In this document: positions 19,001 through 29,272 of the stretch, piece after piece
Layout: every line of letters begins with the position of its first letter
Position numbering within the stretch: the first letter of the stretch is position 1
Assembly (NCBI GenBank): GCA_030740795.1
Contig: JASLWO010000037.1
Coordinates: forward strand, 1-64,000
Source of the DNA: Acidimicrobiales bacterium
GTDB taxonomy: Bacteria; Actinomycetota; Acidimicrobiia; Acidimicrobiales; UBA8592
Length of the DNA stretch: 64,000 bases
Direction: 5' to 3'
Position numbers and translations under genes: made by a program
The notes under the pieces: generated by a model
Seen by the model: the letters and a program-made list of their open reading frames with translations, nothing else
What the model was told of the DNA's origin: nothing
The model's database searches: none

Positions 19001-19801
19001 TCAACTAGATGCTTCTTCTAATGTTTCTTCGTAAGCTTCCAAAGCTTCTGGGTTCATCTCAACGAACTCCATAAAGCTTGCTGAAATAGACTGGGGAGAT
19101 ATTCCATCTTCCCATTCAGGTAACTCTCCTGATTCAGCCCATAGAATATAAGCCTCTAATTGTTGTGTACCTTCTAGACCATGTGTTACACGTTCGTAGA
19201 GGACAACTTCAAGAATTTCAATAGATTCTAAAGCTGCAAAACCAGGCATGACTCCCTGATTCTGAGCAATTCGCTGCCCACCTTCCCTGTTAGAGTCCCC
19301 GTAGGGTGTCCCAGCTGGTGAAGATCCATTTACTACCCAAGCGATGTGGCTCTCAACATCAGGGAAGGTCTTTACTACTTCCCCCTCGTTAAGTTGGTAT
19401 CCGACTCCACCTCCTCCTCCTGCTCCATGGCAGGAAGAGCAATTAGCATCGTAAACTGCACCACCAGCTGCTACTGGACCCTCGTCATCGTAGGTAGGTT
19501 TTTCTAAAGTCCCCCAAATCATAAATGCCCAAATTGGAAGGAATAACGCTACTGGTGCCATCCAAACTGGGATTTTTTTGCGTTCTTGTGCTGCTGTTAC
19601 CCAAGGGGCAATTGGTTTAGGTGGTTCAATTTTTTCAATTACTGGCTCAGTAACTACAGGTTCGGTGATAGTGGGTTCCGAAGCGGAGGCGGTAACTTCA
19701 GCAGAGTCGCTACCAGTAGCGTCATTACCTGATGCAGCGCCAGTAAGTTGCGCACGAGCTTCTCGCGAGCGCTCCAATAAATAATCAGGAATTTCAACCA
19801 C
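19001..19801 (-). CDS. Class I cytochrome c with N-terminal IPDYLLER tag and one TM
   Basis: NCSSCHGAGGGGG haem c motif; GTG start at 19801 with GGAGG upstream. Confidence 0.8.
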   Translation of the reverse strand: MVEIPDYLLERSREARAQLTGAASGNDATGSDSAEVTASASEPTITEPVVTEPVIEKIEPPKPIAPWVTAAQERKKIPVWMAPVALFLPIWAFMIWGTLEKPTYDDEGPVAAGGAVYDANCSSCHGAGGGGGVGYQLNEGEVVKTFPDVESHIAWVVNGSSPAGTPYGDSNREGGQRIAQNQGVMPGFAALESIEILEVVLYERVTHGLEGTQQLEAYILWAESGELPEWEDGISPQSISASFMEFVEMNPEALEAYEETLEEASS

Positions 19802-20237
19802 TGCGGCCTCCAAGGGCGGTAATTAGAGAAAAATCAATATTGCTATTTGATAAGAAAGCCCAGTTACCTTCTTCGAGCTTTCTTAATTCAAATACGTGTA
19901 CTGCGTACACTACCCTTCCTTTTCTACTAGGGGTTCGCTCCAAACAAAAACCATCGGAGTCCCTAAACACTGTGCCTTACGCTTATAAGAATAGTTCCCA
20001 ACCATAGATGTTCGCCTAGTCAAGACACACCCTTTTCTTTTTTGTGGAAGATCCACGATTGACAGAATACATTGCTTCTTAAGGTTGTTTACCGACCCTT
20101 AAATGATCACTCTTCCCCCTTGATATAAAAGATTGAATTTGCGCTACTTTTTTATCCCAACTATTCCTAACTTCTATCGGGATCTTCTGTGTAATAACTA
20201 GTTCTATAACGTAAAAATAAACTTAAGGGGTCTTATT

Positions 20238-20332
20238 CACCCTTTTCAGTAAGAAGGGTGCCACGATGTGTTAACGGCTGAAATGTCGTGGTAAAAATTA
20301 GATAAGCGCTTCTGCTCAAATTGAGTGGAAGC
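20238..20332 (+). promoter_or_regulatory. Structured 5' leader with three hairpins upstream of cytochrome operon
   Basis: Stems 38-46/52-60, 61-66/86-91, 308-317/323-332 (last digits +20000). Confidence 0.4.
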
Positions 20333-20366
20333 ATACTTGTGAACCACTCGCGAGGGGAAGTAAAAA

Positions 20367-20963
20367 GTGGCCCAACAAAGGCCTGTTGATGTAGCAGTAA
20401 ATAAATTCTACGGAGCGATGATTACAGCAACCGTAGCTATATTTGCCATCGTGGCTTTTTGGGTTGGGTTAACGCGGGACTCAAATGGGCGTCAATTCCC
20501 ATACTTAAATACAGCTTTCGTTTTGAGTTGGTTAATCGCAGTTTTTATGGTGGTTGGGATTCTACAATACGCCCGCCGGAGACCAATCAATCAAGAAGCA
20601 ACCTGGGCCGAGGCAAGCATATGGTCAGCGTATGTATTCTTCTTCCTATTCTGGATTTATGGGGTAATCCCTCACCAATGGCTGACCTTTGCTAGCAATG
20701 ATCTTTCTTGGCGTGCAGATAAAGAACTAATTGGTCCTACTGGGTTGGGATTTACAAACGGGGAAGGACTCCTGCAATGGGCTTTGCCGTTCAAATTGAA
20801 TTATTTAGTCGTGGGAGACTTAATTGTCGTTGTTATTTACGGGCTTGGTCTTGTAGCTAATGTAGTCCTCTGGTCAATCTGGCAAAACCGTGGAAAGGTG
20901 GCTCCACCTGAAATTGAAGAATCCACTTATGGTCGACCTCTGCTAAGAGAAGGGGCTTCATAA
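20367..20963 (+). CDS. Membrane protein of cytochrome operon (uncharacterised subunit)
   Basis: Several TM segments, GTG start with GAGGGGAAG upstream, tightly packed with downstream ferredoxin. Confidence 0.6.
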   Translation: MAQQRPVDVAVNKFYGAMITATVAIFAIVAFWVGLTRDSNGRQFPYLNTAFVLSWLIAVFMVVGILQYARRRPINQEATWAEASIWSAYVFFFLFWIYGVIPHQWLTFASNDLSWRADKELIGPTGLGFTNGEGLLQWALPFKLNYLVVGDLIVVVIYGLGLVANVVLWSIWQNRGKVAPPEIEESTYGRPLLREGAS

Positions 20964-21380
20964 ATGGGTGTTTTAGATGCAAACCCTCCGCTTCCTGAAT
21001 TCAGGGACGACTATGTTCTCCAAGAAGTTGACCTAGACTGGTTATCAAAGGCAGTAAAACCGAAACAGTTTATTCATATTGACCAATCCGAATGCATCAT
21101 GTGTGAAGGTTGTGTGGATATTTGCCCTTGGAAATGCATCCACATGGTACGACCAGAGGCAATAGATGTAGCAGTGGGTACAGAACAACCCGGGGATGAC
21201 CCTACCGATCATGTTATTTTCACAATTGATGATGACGTTTGTACCCGTTGCGCTCTTTGTGTTGATAGGTGCCCAACCGGCGTCATTATCCTCGGAAAGT
21301 TAGAAAATCCACCGGCAGGTGGAGACAACCATCAACGTATGCCAAGCCATGGGTATGGCTATGGGATGAGACTGGGCTAA
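20964..21380 (+). CDS. 2x[4Fe-4S] ferredoxin-like protein
   Basis: CIMCEGCVDICPWKCI and CTRCALCVDRCPTGVI. Confidence 0.92.
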   Translation: MGVLDANPPLPEFRDDYVLQEVDLDWLSKAVKPKQFIHIDQSECIMCEGCVDICPWKCIHMVRPEAIDVAVGTEQPGDDPTDHVIFTIDDDVCTRCALCVDRCPTGVIILGKLENPPAGGDNHQRMPSHGYGYGMRLG

Positions 21381-21442
21381 GAAAGAAATGGTAGAAACGA
21401 AAACTTTTCAAGACAAATCAAAGATTAAGGTAAGGAATTAAC

Positions 21443-22207
21443 GTGGCAAAACAGTCACTTGGCGAGAAACTCGCTGATATCTCTGAAAAAACTAAATCCT
21501 CGCAGGCGTGGAATTCTATTTTCCGTCCGGGATCAATATTTAGGAAAGGCTACTCTGATAGCCCTCGTAACCGGTCGTATGTTGTCATGAACAGCCTGAT
21601 CTACCATCTCCACCCAGTAAAAGTAAAACGACATGCAGTTAAAGTCAGCTACACCCTTTGTTTAGGCGGGCTTAGCTTCTTTCTATTTATTCTTTTGACC
21701 GTTACCGGAATTTTCTTAATGTTCTTTTATCGACCCACTGCTGCACAAGCATGGGATGACATATACACGCTACAGACTTCGGTGACCTTCGGGCTCTTTG
21801 TTCGAAATATGCATAGGTGGACAGCTCATCTGATGGTATTAACTGTTTTCCTTCATATGGCTCGAGTCTTTTACCATGGGGCTTACAAAGCACCAAGGGA
21901 GTTTAATTGGGTAATTGGAGTTATTCTCCTGACGTTAACGCTTCTACTCTCATTTACTGGCTACCTGCTCCCATGGGACCAGTTAGCACTCTGGGCTGTC
22001 ACAGTGGGAACGAATATGATGGGGTACACCCCTGTCTTTGGTGACCAAGTCCGTTTTGTGCTCTTGGGAGGAGTCGAAATAGGAACGGACACATTATTAC
22101 GATGGTACGTCCTACATGTTCTCATGTTGCCGTTCGTAGCCGTCATCTTTATGGCGATTCATTTTTGGCGAGTAAGGAAAGATGGAGGTATCTCAGGTCC
22201 ACTTTAG
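21443..22207 (+). CDS. Cytochrome b N-terminal domain (b6-type)
   Basis: FVRNMHRWTAHLMV, GAYKAPREFNWVIGV, TGYLLPWDQLALWAVTVGT. Confidence 0.93.
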   Translation: MAKQSLGEKLADISEKTKSSQAWNSIFRPGSIFRKGYSDSPRNRSYVVMNSLIYHLHPVKVKRHAVKVSYTLCLGGLSFFLFILLTVTGIFLMFFYRPTAAQAWDDIYTLQTSVTFGLFVRNMHRWTAHLMVLTVFLHMARVFYHGAYKAPREFNWVIGVILLTLTLLLSFTGYLLPWDQLALWAVTVGTNMMGYTPVFGDQVRFVLLGGVEIGTDTLLRWYVLHVLMLPFVAVIFMAIHFWRVRKDGGISGPL

Positions 22208-22221
22208 GATGAGAAAAAAAC

Positions 22222-22950
22222 ATGGCTGAAATTCCTGAACATTTATTAAAAAGAGCTGAAGAAGCTAAAGCACGAGCAGGTGCAGAATCAGAAGGCGAAC
22301 CCGTCCCTAACGAAGCTACTGAAACCAAAGTTCCCGAAGAACTTCTTGACCGAACCAAAGCCGCTGGAGACCGAGATACGACGCTTGCAACCAAAGAGTC
22401 AGGGACACAAGTAGAACCGCCACAACTACCAGCACCAACAGGGTCAGGTCCGGCTGGCCACACTCAGAGGCTACTTACAGTAGTTAAGTCAGGGTCTATC
22501 CAGGACGTAAAACTAAAACCGGTAGATAAAGTCCATGTCTGGCCGCATCTCCTTGTTGTTGAATTCGTTGCTGCATTAGCAATAACTGCTTTTTCTACTG
22601 TCTTTTCAATATTTGTGAATGCGCCACTTCTAGAGCTAGCAAACTTTAATCAAACTCCGAACCCTTCAAAAGCCCCATGGTATTTCCTCGGACTTCAAGA
22701 ACTTTTAACAATGTTCCATCCGATGGTGGCTGGAGTAACAATTCCAGGTTTAGCCCTTTTCCTATTGATCTTGGCTCCATACATAGATAGAAACCCTTCC
22801 AACAAACCTGAAGACCGTAAATTCGCTATCTCATTAATGACTATCCATCTAATGTTTTGGGCGGTACTCGTAATGATTGGGTCCTTCTTCCGCGGGCCAG
22901 GATTCAACTTCATATTCCCTTGGGCAGATGGGCTCTTCTTCGAACTATGA
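22222..22950 (+). CDS. Cytochrome b C-terminal domain (subunit IV-like) with N-terminal IPEHLLKR tag
   Basis: MAEIPEHLLKRAEEAK...; NPSKAPWYFLGLQELL plus TM helices. Confidence 0.88.
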   Translation: MAEIPEHLLKRAEEAKARAGAESEGEPVPNEATETKVPEELLDRTKAAGDRDTTLATKESGTQVEPPQLPAPTGSGPAGHTQRLLTVVKSGSIQDVKLKPVDKVHVWPHLLVVEFVAALAITAFSTVFSIFVNAPLLELANFNQTPNPSKAPWYFLGLQELLTMFHPMVAGVTIPGLALFLLILAPYIDRNPSNKPEDRKFAISLMTIHLMFWAVLVMIGSFFRGPGFNFIFPWADGLFFEL

Positions 22951-23002
22951 CCTATTACTCACCGATCGTTATTCACTCAGACAAGGGAATTAATAAAGAG
23001 AC

Positions 23003-23884
23003 TTGGACCTATCAGTGGTAGTTCTAGCTTTTGCCATACCGGCTGTAGTAATTCTCGGATCTCTTTTACTCTTTGCTGCTTCACGCCGTAGCGAAACTAC
23101 GAAAGCTGAAGGGCAGCTAAGTAAAGAAACGCGCCAACGAGACTTAGATTCTCAAGGGTCTGATGAAACCGCTTCTACCGGATCGGGGCAGATAAGCGGA
23201 CGAGAAATAGAGAGAGCGGCAGTAATAGAAAGACTCGGACGAGACGAGATTGAAGAACCTGAAATAACCGTTCCAGTCCAATGGACTGCTCCAGATGAAG
23301 AAGCCGTTGGAGTGGCAAGGAGACAGTTTTTAAACAGAAGCATCGTTGGTTTAATGGGTTTGTCAATAACAAGCTTCGGAGCGGCCTGTATAGCGTTTCT
23401 ATACGGAGGAGGAGGCGGCGGCGGATTCGGTTCAAAAATCAAAGTAGGGAACGTAACCGATGTAGAAGCGAAAATAGATGCTGCGAATGGTTTCCTTTAT
23501 GTTCCCGAAGGACGTATGTGGGTCACAAAATATCCTTTAGGGTCGATTAAAAAAGCGGAAGCCGCCTATTCATCTCCTGAACTTGCAGGAATGCAATCAG
23601 GACTCGTTGCTTTGTACCAGAAATGCCCACACCTTGGTTGTCGAGTACCAGAATGCTTAACATCTCAATGGTTTGAATGCCCATGCCATGGTTCACAATA
23701 CAACCGAGTAGGAGAGAAAAGAAGCGGGCCTGCTCCAAGGGGAATGGATCGATTTGCAATGGAAGTTAAAGACGGAGTTTTCGTAGTCGATACGGGAACC
23801 ATTATTCAAGGACCCCCTATAGGTACAAACACCACTGGACAAGAAGCCGAAGGACCTAACTGTATAGGACAGTCAGATCATTAA
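23003..23884 (+). CDS. Rieske [2Fe-2S] protein (QcrA/PetC-like)
   Basis: CPHLGCRVP...FECPCHGSQYN. Confidence 0.92.
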   Translation: MDLSVVVLAFAIPAVVILGSLLLFAASRRSETTKAEGQLSKETRQRDLDSQGSDETASTGSGQISGREIERAAVIERLGRDEIEEPEITVPVQWTAPDEEAVGVARRQFLNRSIVGLMGLSITSFGAACIAFLYGGGGGGGFGSKIKVGNVTDVEAKIDAANGFLYVPEGRMWVTKYPLGSIKKAEAAYSSPELAGMQSGLVALYQKCPHLGCRVPECLTSQWFECPCHGSQYNRVGEKRSGPAPRGMDRFAMEVKDGVFVVDTGTIIQGPPIGTNTTGQEAEGPNCIGQSDH

Positions 23885-23914
23885 ATAGGAAACCCAAGAA
23901 GAGACAACGAACAA

Positions 23915-25174
23915 ATGACACTTTACGCAGCATCAACTCAGAGAACGATAGGACTGGTTCTAGCTATCGTTGTCGCCATAGGTTTTGCTGTATACGTACT
24001 CATCAACATACGTGCAGGTCGAAAAGAAATAGGCTCTGAAATAGAACTTGCCCCAAATCGAAAACGATATTTTGAAGATGAAATTCTTGAAACAAGACGC
24101 TTGGATATAGCGTTGACCGCTGGGTTAGCGATGCTGATAATTATTGCGCTCTGTCTGCCTCTTTATTGGTTGGGAGAACCCGGACGCCAAGACGGATTTG
24201 AGAATTTAACTGGTAACCAGTTCGCGAGCAGAGGTAGTGAAATCTACGAAGAGCAATGCACTCGATGTCATGGTGCTGGTGGCGTCGGAGGGGAAGCCGA
24301 TTACACGATCCTAGATGATCAAGGTAGATATATTACGGCAGTGAATTGGACTGCTCCAGCCTTAAATACGATCCTCTACAGGTTCAGTGAAGAAGAAGTA
24401 ACTCATATTCTGAATTATGGTCGCCCGCAATCACCTATGCCGGCTTGGGGTGGTCCCGGGGGTGGACCACTAACAACTCAACAACTTGAATACATCGTGG
24501 GGTACTTAATTGAGATTCAGTTAACTCCTGAACAGATGGCATCAGAAGTTCAAGAGGGACTTCGGGAAAGCGTCCTCAAGGAAGTTCGAGATGTGGACCC
24601 TGGCGCAACAGATTCTGAGTTAGTGGAACTTTACAATACCCTTTTCGATGGGTTGGGAGACGCTTACCTGCATGATTTAGAAATCAAACAGAACCCTGAA
24701 GCAGATGTGGAAGAAATTGAAGAAGCGGAAGAAGATCTCCAGCATTTGTTAGATGATTACCTTGTAGATCTCGCAGAGAAGAATGCCGCAAAATACGGAG
24801 AGTATCTATTTAACAATCCAGCCGCAGCTGGGTCGTATGCTTGCGCTCGATGTCATACTGCAGGGTCATCTTGGAATGCAGATGATCGCCTCGCTTCAAA
24901 TAGTGATCTAGTAGGTCTTATCAACCCTGAAATCCCTGGAAGTGGCGGGTTTGGCCCATCTCTAATAGGGGTAATATCACAATTCACATTGGCACAAGAC
25001 CAAGCAGAGTTTATCTCTACTGGTTGCGAACCAAACTTACAATACGGACTGAACGGTGTCTGTGAACCTTCAGGTCAAATGCCCGGATTTGGTGTAAACG
25101 CAACTGACCTAGAGGGCTCTGTACTTACTCAAGACCAAATATCCGCAATCGTTGAATATGAGAGAGGATTGTAA
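23915..25174 (+). CDS. Dihaem cytochrome c, membrane anchored
   Basis: Two CXXCH motifs: CTRCHGAGG, CARCHTAGS. Confidence 0.9.
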   Translation: MTLYAASTQRTIGLVLAIVVAIGFAVYVLINIRAGRKEIGSEIELAPNRKRYFEDEILETRRLDIALTAGLAMLIIIALCLPLYWLGEPGRQDGFENLTGNQFASRGSEIYEEQCTRCHGAGGVGGEADYTILDDQGRYITAVNWTAPALNTILYRFSEEEVTHILNYGRPQSPMPAWGGPGGGPLTTQQLEYIVGYLIEIQLTPEQMASEVQEGLRESVLKEVRDVDPGATDSELVELYNTLFDGLGDAYLHDLEIKQNPEADVEEIEEAEEDLQHLLDDYLVDLAEKNAAKYGEYLFNNPAAAGSYACARCHTAGSSWNADDRLASNSDLVGLINPEIPGSGGFGPSLIGVISQFTLAQDQAEFISTGCEPNLQYGLNGVCEPSGQMPGFGVNATDLEGSVLTQDQISAIVEYERGL

Positions 25175-26385
25175 TGATTGATAAATTGCACCTCTTCCAG
25201 ATCGTTGCCGGAATTAGTTGGGATCCTGAAATTCGAGGAGCGTTAACGGTACTGGTCGGATCTGCTGTTCTTTTCGGTTCAGTCTGGCTCATATTAAATA
25301 CGAATCTAGGAAGTCGTCTCGGGACGATGATCGCATTGACGGGTTTTTTCGGATGGATGATGATTATGGGAATCGTATGGTGGATCTACGGGATTGGTTT
25401 AAAAGGAGACAGTCCCACGTGGGAACCCAAGGAAATTATCTACGGAGATCTCGGAGAGTCTGAAACAGATGTTAAGAAATTAGGATCGGGGAAAATAAAA
25501 GTAACTGAAGCTAGTGAAATAGTAGACATTTATTGCCCCGGCTTGGTAGACGCTACGGTTGATGTCCAACGAGCACGGTACGTGGAAGATAATGTTGACC
25601 TAAAGCTTGACTACGATGCCCCACAACCCTATTGCACGGAATCAATTGGGGAGAAACTTGCCGTAGATGAAGAAACACTTGCAGATACGACAATGGAAGG
25701 CAACGAGCGACTTCTCGCTGATGCAGAACAGAACGGAATAGAAGACTCACGAATCCTTACAGAAGAACAATTATCGGAAGAAATAGCAAAAGTCATTAAT
25801 GACCAGGAAATAAAATTAAGTCAGTTGACACTCAGCGGGTTAGCTGCTCTCAGCGGGGAAATCATTGATGACGCCCGTTCGGACGGTTTGCTTGATTTCA
25901 ATGACTGGAACCTACTATCAACTAGCAGTGCAGGTGAAGCCATAGCATCCGCCGATGCTTTCTTGAAAAGTGACTCAGATAGCCCATTTTTCAATAGATC
26001 TAGCGATGATTTCTTTGTCCTGAACACATTCCAAAAAGGTGGCAAACCTAAACGAAGTAGCGACAGTGTTATTGACCGAGTTGCAAACGAGATCCGAAAC
26101 ACGATTATTTTCTGGCATCCCACAAACAGGGTTGTCGTAACTGTCGCACCAACGATTGATAAAGAACCAATTGCAGGTCAAGCTCCTCCTTTCCCTGAGA
26201 TAGATCCCGCTGCGCAAAAAGTTTCGGTAGTGATGGAAAGAAACCTTGGAACCTTACGTCTACCAGCTGCGTTAACGACGATTGGTTCAGCGCTTGCTTT
26301 CTTTGGACTGTGCTTCATGCTCAGTCAACGTGAGCGCGAACTTCAAAGACGGACAGAAGACTGGGAATCATCAACGGCCACATAG
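25174..26385 (+). CDS. Uncharacterised membrane protein with large soluble domain
   Basis: TM pair at N-terminus and TM at C-terminus, between cytochrome and nuo genes, ATGA overlap. Confidence 0.6.
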   Translation: MIDKLHLFQIVAGISWDPEIRGALTVLVGSAVLFGSVWLILNTNLGSRLGTMIALTGFFGWMMIMGIVWWIYGIGLKGDSPTWEPKEIIYGDLGESETDVKKLGSGKIKVTEASEIVDIYCPGLVDATVDVQRARYVEDNVDLKLDYDAPQPYCTESIGEKLAVDEETLADTTMEGNERLLADAEQNGIEDSRILTEEQLSEEIAKVINDQEIKLSQLTLSGLAALSGEIIDDARSDGLLDFNDWNLLSTSSAGEAIASADAFLKSDSDSPFFNRSSDDFFVLNTFQKGGKPKRSSDSVIDRVANEIRNTIIFWHPTNRVVVTVAPTIDKEPIAGQAPPFPEIDPAAQKVSVVMERNLGTLRLPAALTTIGSALAFFGLCFMLSQRERELQRRTEDWESSTAT

Positions 26386-26406
26386 GCTAAGATTGAGGGG
26401 GGCACC

Positions 26407-26874
26407 TTGTTAGGTCAATATTTACCAATCCTCGCCATGATGATTCTTGGCATCATCTTTGCCGGCATTAGCCTTATCGCTTCTCGCCTATTAGCTCCAC
26501 GACAACCAACAAAAGCAAAAGAAGATCCTTATGAATGCGGTATAACTTCTTCACAAGACCCTCCAGAGCGCTTCCCAGTCCGTTTTTTCCTTGTCGGCAT
26601 GATCTTTATCGTTTTTGACGTTGAAATTATCTTCATGTACCCATGGGCAACAACATTTCGAGAGATTGGCTTGTTTGGCCTCGTCGCTATGCTCATTTTC
26701 TCATTTGCAGTATTCGAATCCTTCTTATACGTCATTGGTAATGGAGCCCTTGAGTGGGGACCTACCAAAAAACTTAAAAAACAACGCATCATAGATCCAA
26801 ACAGAACTACTAATTCAACTATTCGCCGAGTTGGGCTTGAAGGAAGAGTCCCTGAACAAGAGGAAGCCGCCTAA
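26407..26874 (+). CDS. nuoA: NADH-quinone oxidoreductase subunit A (copy 1)
   Basis: [42 protein letters not shown]. Confidence 0.95.
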   Translation: MLGQYLPILAMMILGIIFAGISLIASRLLAPRQPTKAKEDPYECGITSSQDPPERFPVRFFLVGMIFIVFDVEIIFMYPWATTFREIGLFGLVAMLIFSFAVFESFLYVIGNGALEWGPTKKLKKQRIIDPNRTTNSTIRRVGLEGRVPEQEEAA

Positions 26875-27473
26875 TGCCCAAACTTCCAATACTTGGTGAA
26901 ACAAGCAACATAAGCGAAGATGGACTTGCCGGTTTCGACCACAATTTCCTCACTGGGAAAATTGAAGATCTAGTAAAGTGGTCTAGAACACGAAGCATGT
27001 GGCCAGCAACTTTTGGTCTAGCTTGTTGCGCTCTAGAAATGATGGCAACTGGTGCCGCTCATTACGACTTAGCACGTTGGGGAATGGAAGTATTTCGAGC
27101 CTCTCCAAGACAAGCAGACCTGATGATCGTTGCGGGACGAGTATCTCAAAAAATGGCTCCAGTCCTTAGACAGGTGTACGACCAGATGATGGAACCCAAA
27201 TGGGTTATATCAATGGGAGTTTGTGCAAGTTCTGGCGGCATGTTCAATAACTATGCCCTAGTACAAGGAGTAGACCAGATAGTTCCTGTCGATGTTTACG
27301 CTCCAGGTTGCCCACCAGGCCCTGAGACTTTAATGCATGCAATTCTCCAACTCCACGAGAAAGTCGAAAATGGTGAAATTACCCGCCGTCGAAAAGAAAT
27401 GGATGGGGGTGCTGGAATCATGGTTGAACAACGTGATGGTCAGACAGCTACAAAAGTAATTATTGGCAAGTGA
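26874..27473 (+). CDS. nuoB: NADH-quinone oxidoreductase subunit B (copy 1)
   Basis: [27 protein letters not shown]. Confidence 0.97.
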   Translation: MPKLPILGETSNISEDGLAGFDHNFLTGKIEDLVKWSRTRSMWPATFGLACCALEMMATGAAHYDLARWGMEVFRASPRQADLMIVAGRVSQKMAPVLRQVYDQMMEPKWVISMGVCASSGGMFNNYALVQGVDQIVPVDVYAPGCPPGPETLMHAILQLHEKVENGEITRRRKEMDGGAGIMVEQRDGQTATKVIIGK

Positions 27474-27482
27474 GAAACCATA

Positions 27483-27980
27483 ATGCCTGACGATACAAAA
27501 ACAAATGAAGACAATGATGGGACAATCCCCTCCACGATGTCTCATGGGCAAAACGTCCTCCACCCCAATCGCGAAAACCTTCTCGAAGTAATAAAAAATC
27601 TCCGAGAAGAAGGTTTCGTAGTTTGCATTGACATAACCGCAGTTGATTATCTAGAAAATCCCAAGCGAGACTTGCCCGCATCGGTCAAGCCAGAACGCTT
27701 TGAGATAGTAATCAACCTACTTTCCCACACGAAACGAGAACGACTCCGCCTCCGAGTGCAAATCCCTGAACTGGAACCGACGCTACCAACGCTTTTTGAT
27801 ATCTACCCAGGATCTGAAGCTTTGGAACGAGAAGTACATGATTTATTTGGGATTACTTTCGAAGGCCATCCAGATATGACGAGAATCCTTATGCCAGAGA
27901 ATTGGGAAGGGCATCCTCTCCGAAAAGACTATGACATTGGGAAAATTCCTGTTCAATTTAAAGAAGCGCCTGGTTCCTAA
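27483..27980 (+). CDS. nuoC: NADH-quinone oxidoreductase subunit C (copy 1)
   Basis: EREVHDLFGITFEGHPDMTRILMPENWEGHPLRKDY. Confidence 0.95.
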   Translation: MPDDTKTNEDNDGTIPSTMSHGQNVLHPNRENLLEVIKNLREEGFVVCIDITAVDYLENPKRDLPASVKPERFEIVINLLSHTKRERLRLRVQIPELEPTLPTLFDIYPGSEALEREVHDLFGITFEGHPDMTRILMPENWEGHPLRKDYDIGKIPVQFKEAPGS

Positions 27981-29272
27981 TGAGTCAAGAAACGGAAATA
28001 AACGAATCACACGGCTCAGAAACAGCAGAAAGAGTTTTCCGCCGCGGCGAAGATTCAGCGATTCTTCGTCTTTCAGAAAGCCAGGTCCAGTCATATACCC
28101 CTGATGATGACCGACGAATGGTAATAAATATGGGACCTCAACATCCATCAACGCATGGGGTCCTTCGACTTTCCCTTGAAATGGAAGGTGAAACGGTTCT
28201 GAGAAGCAAACCAATTATCGGTTACCTGCATACAGGCATGGAGAAAACGGGTGAACAACTAAGTTTCTTACAAGGCCCAACAAATGTTACTCGGATGGAC
28301 TACTCATCTCCGCTCTTTGGCGAACTGGCTTTCTCACTTGCCACCGAGAAACTTTTAGAGATTGAAATCCCTGAAAGAGCTACTTGGATACGGATGCTCA
28401 TGTGTGAATTGAACCGAATCAGTTCCCACCTGCTTTTCCAAGCAACCAACGGAATGGATATCGGAGCTGTTGGCGCAATGATCTATGGCTGGAGAGAAAG
28501 AGAAGAAGTCCTAAGACTGTTTGAAAAAATAACCGGTCTAAGGATGAACCACAACTACATACGACCAGGTGGTGTAGCAGCGGATTTACCAGATGGCTGG
28601 AGAGACGACACCCTCAGGGTCCTAGAAAACCTACCTGACAGGTTAGATGATTTTGATAGCTTATTCACTGGGCAACCGATCTGGCACGAACGTTTACAAG
28701 GCGTGGGCGTAATCAATTCGGCAGAATGCCTCGCCTTAGGTATAACAGGACCGCTTCTAAGATCTACAGGGTATGCGTGGGACCTCCGGAAAGACATGCC
28801 TTATCTGCGGTATGAAGAAGTAGATTTTGATGTACTTGTTGGTTCTTATGGGGATTGTTTTGACCGATTCGCCATACGACTAAACGAAATAAGGGAATCA
28901 ATTCGGATAGTTCACCAAATCCTAGAAAAAATACCAACAGGGGATTACAAAATACAAGATAAGAAGGTAACCCCACCGCCTCGTTCCCGAATCGATGAAT
29001 CAATGGAAGCGCTCATCCACCACTTCAAAATATTTACAGAAGGGTTTAAAGTCCCCGCGGGAGAAGTTTATGTAGCAGTGGAATCTCCGCGCGGAGAGTT
29101 AGGTTGCTACATGGTTTCAGATGGTGGTCCTAAACCATACAGAATGCACATAAGAGGGCCATCATTCACTAATCTTCAAGTACTGCCACACATGCTTCAA
29201 GACTGCCTCGTCGCTGATGCAGTGGCAGTCATTTCCACTGTCGACCCAATTATGGGAGAGGTAGACAGATGA
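27980..29272 (+). CDS. nuoD: NADH-quinone oxidoreductase subunit D (copy 1)
   Basis: NMGPQHPSTHGVLRL, HTGMEK, TRMDY, YIRPGGV, IMGEVDR. Confidence 0.97.
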   Translation: MSQETEINESHGSETAERVFRRGEDSAILRLSESQVQSYTPDDDRRMVINMGPQHPSTHGVLRLSLEMEGETVLRSKPIIGYLHTGMEKTGEQLSFLQGPTNVTRMDYSSPLFGELAFSLATEKLLEIEIPERATWIRMLMCELNRISSHLLFQATNGMDIGAVGAMIYGWREREEVLRLFEKITGLRMNHNYIRPGGVAADLPDGWRDDTLRVLENLPDRLDDFDSLFTGQPIWHERLQGVGVINSAECLALGITGPLLRSTGYAWDLRKDMPYLRYEEVDFDVLVGSYGDCFDRFAIRLNEIRESIRIVHQILEKIPTGDYKIQDKKVTPPPRSRIDESMEALIHHFKIFTEGFKVPAGEVYVAVESPRGELGCYMVSDGGPKPYRMHIRGPSFTNLQVLPHMLQDCLVADAVAVISTVDPIMGEVDR

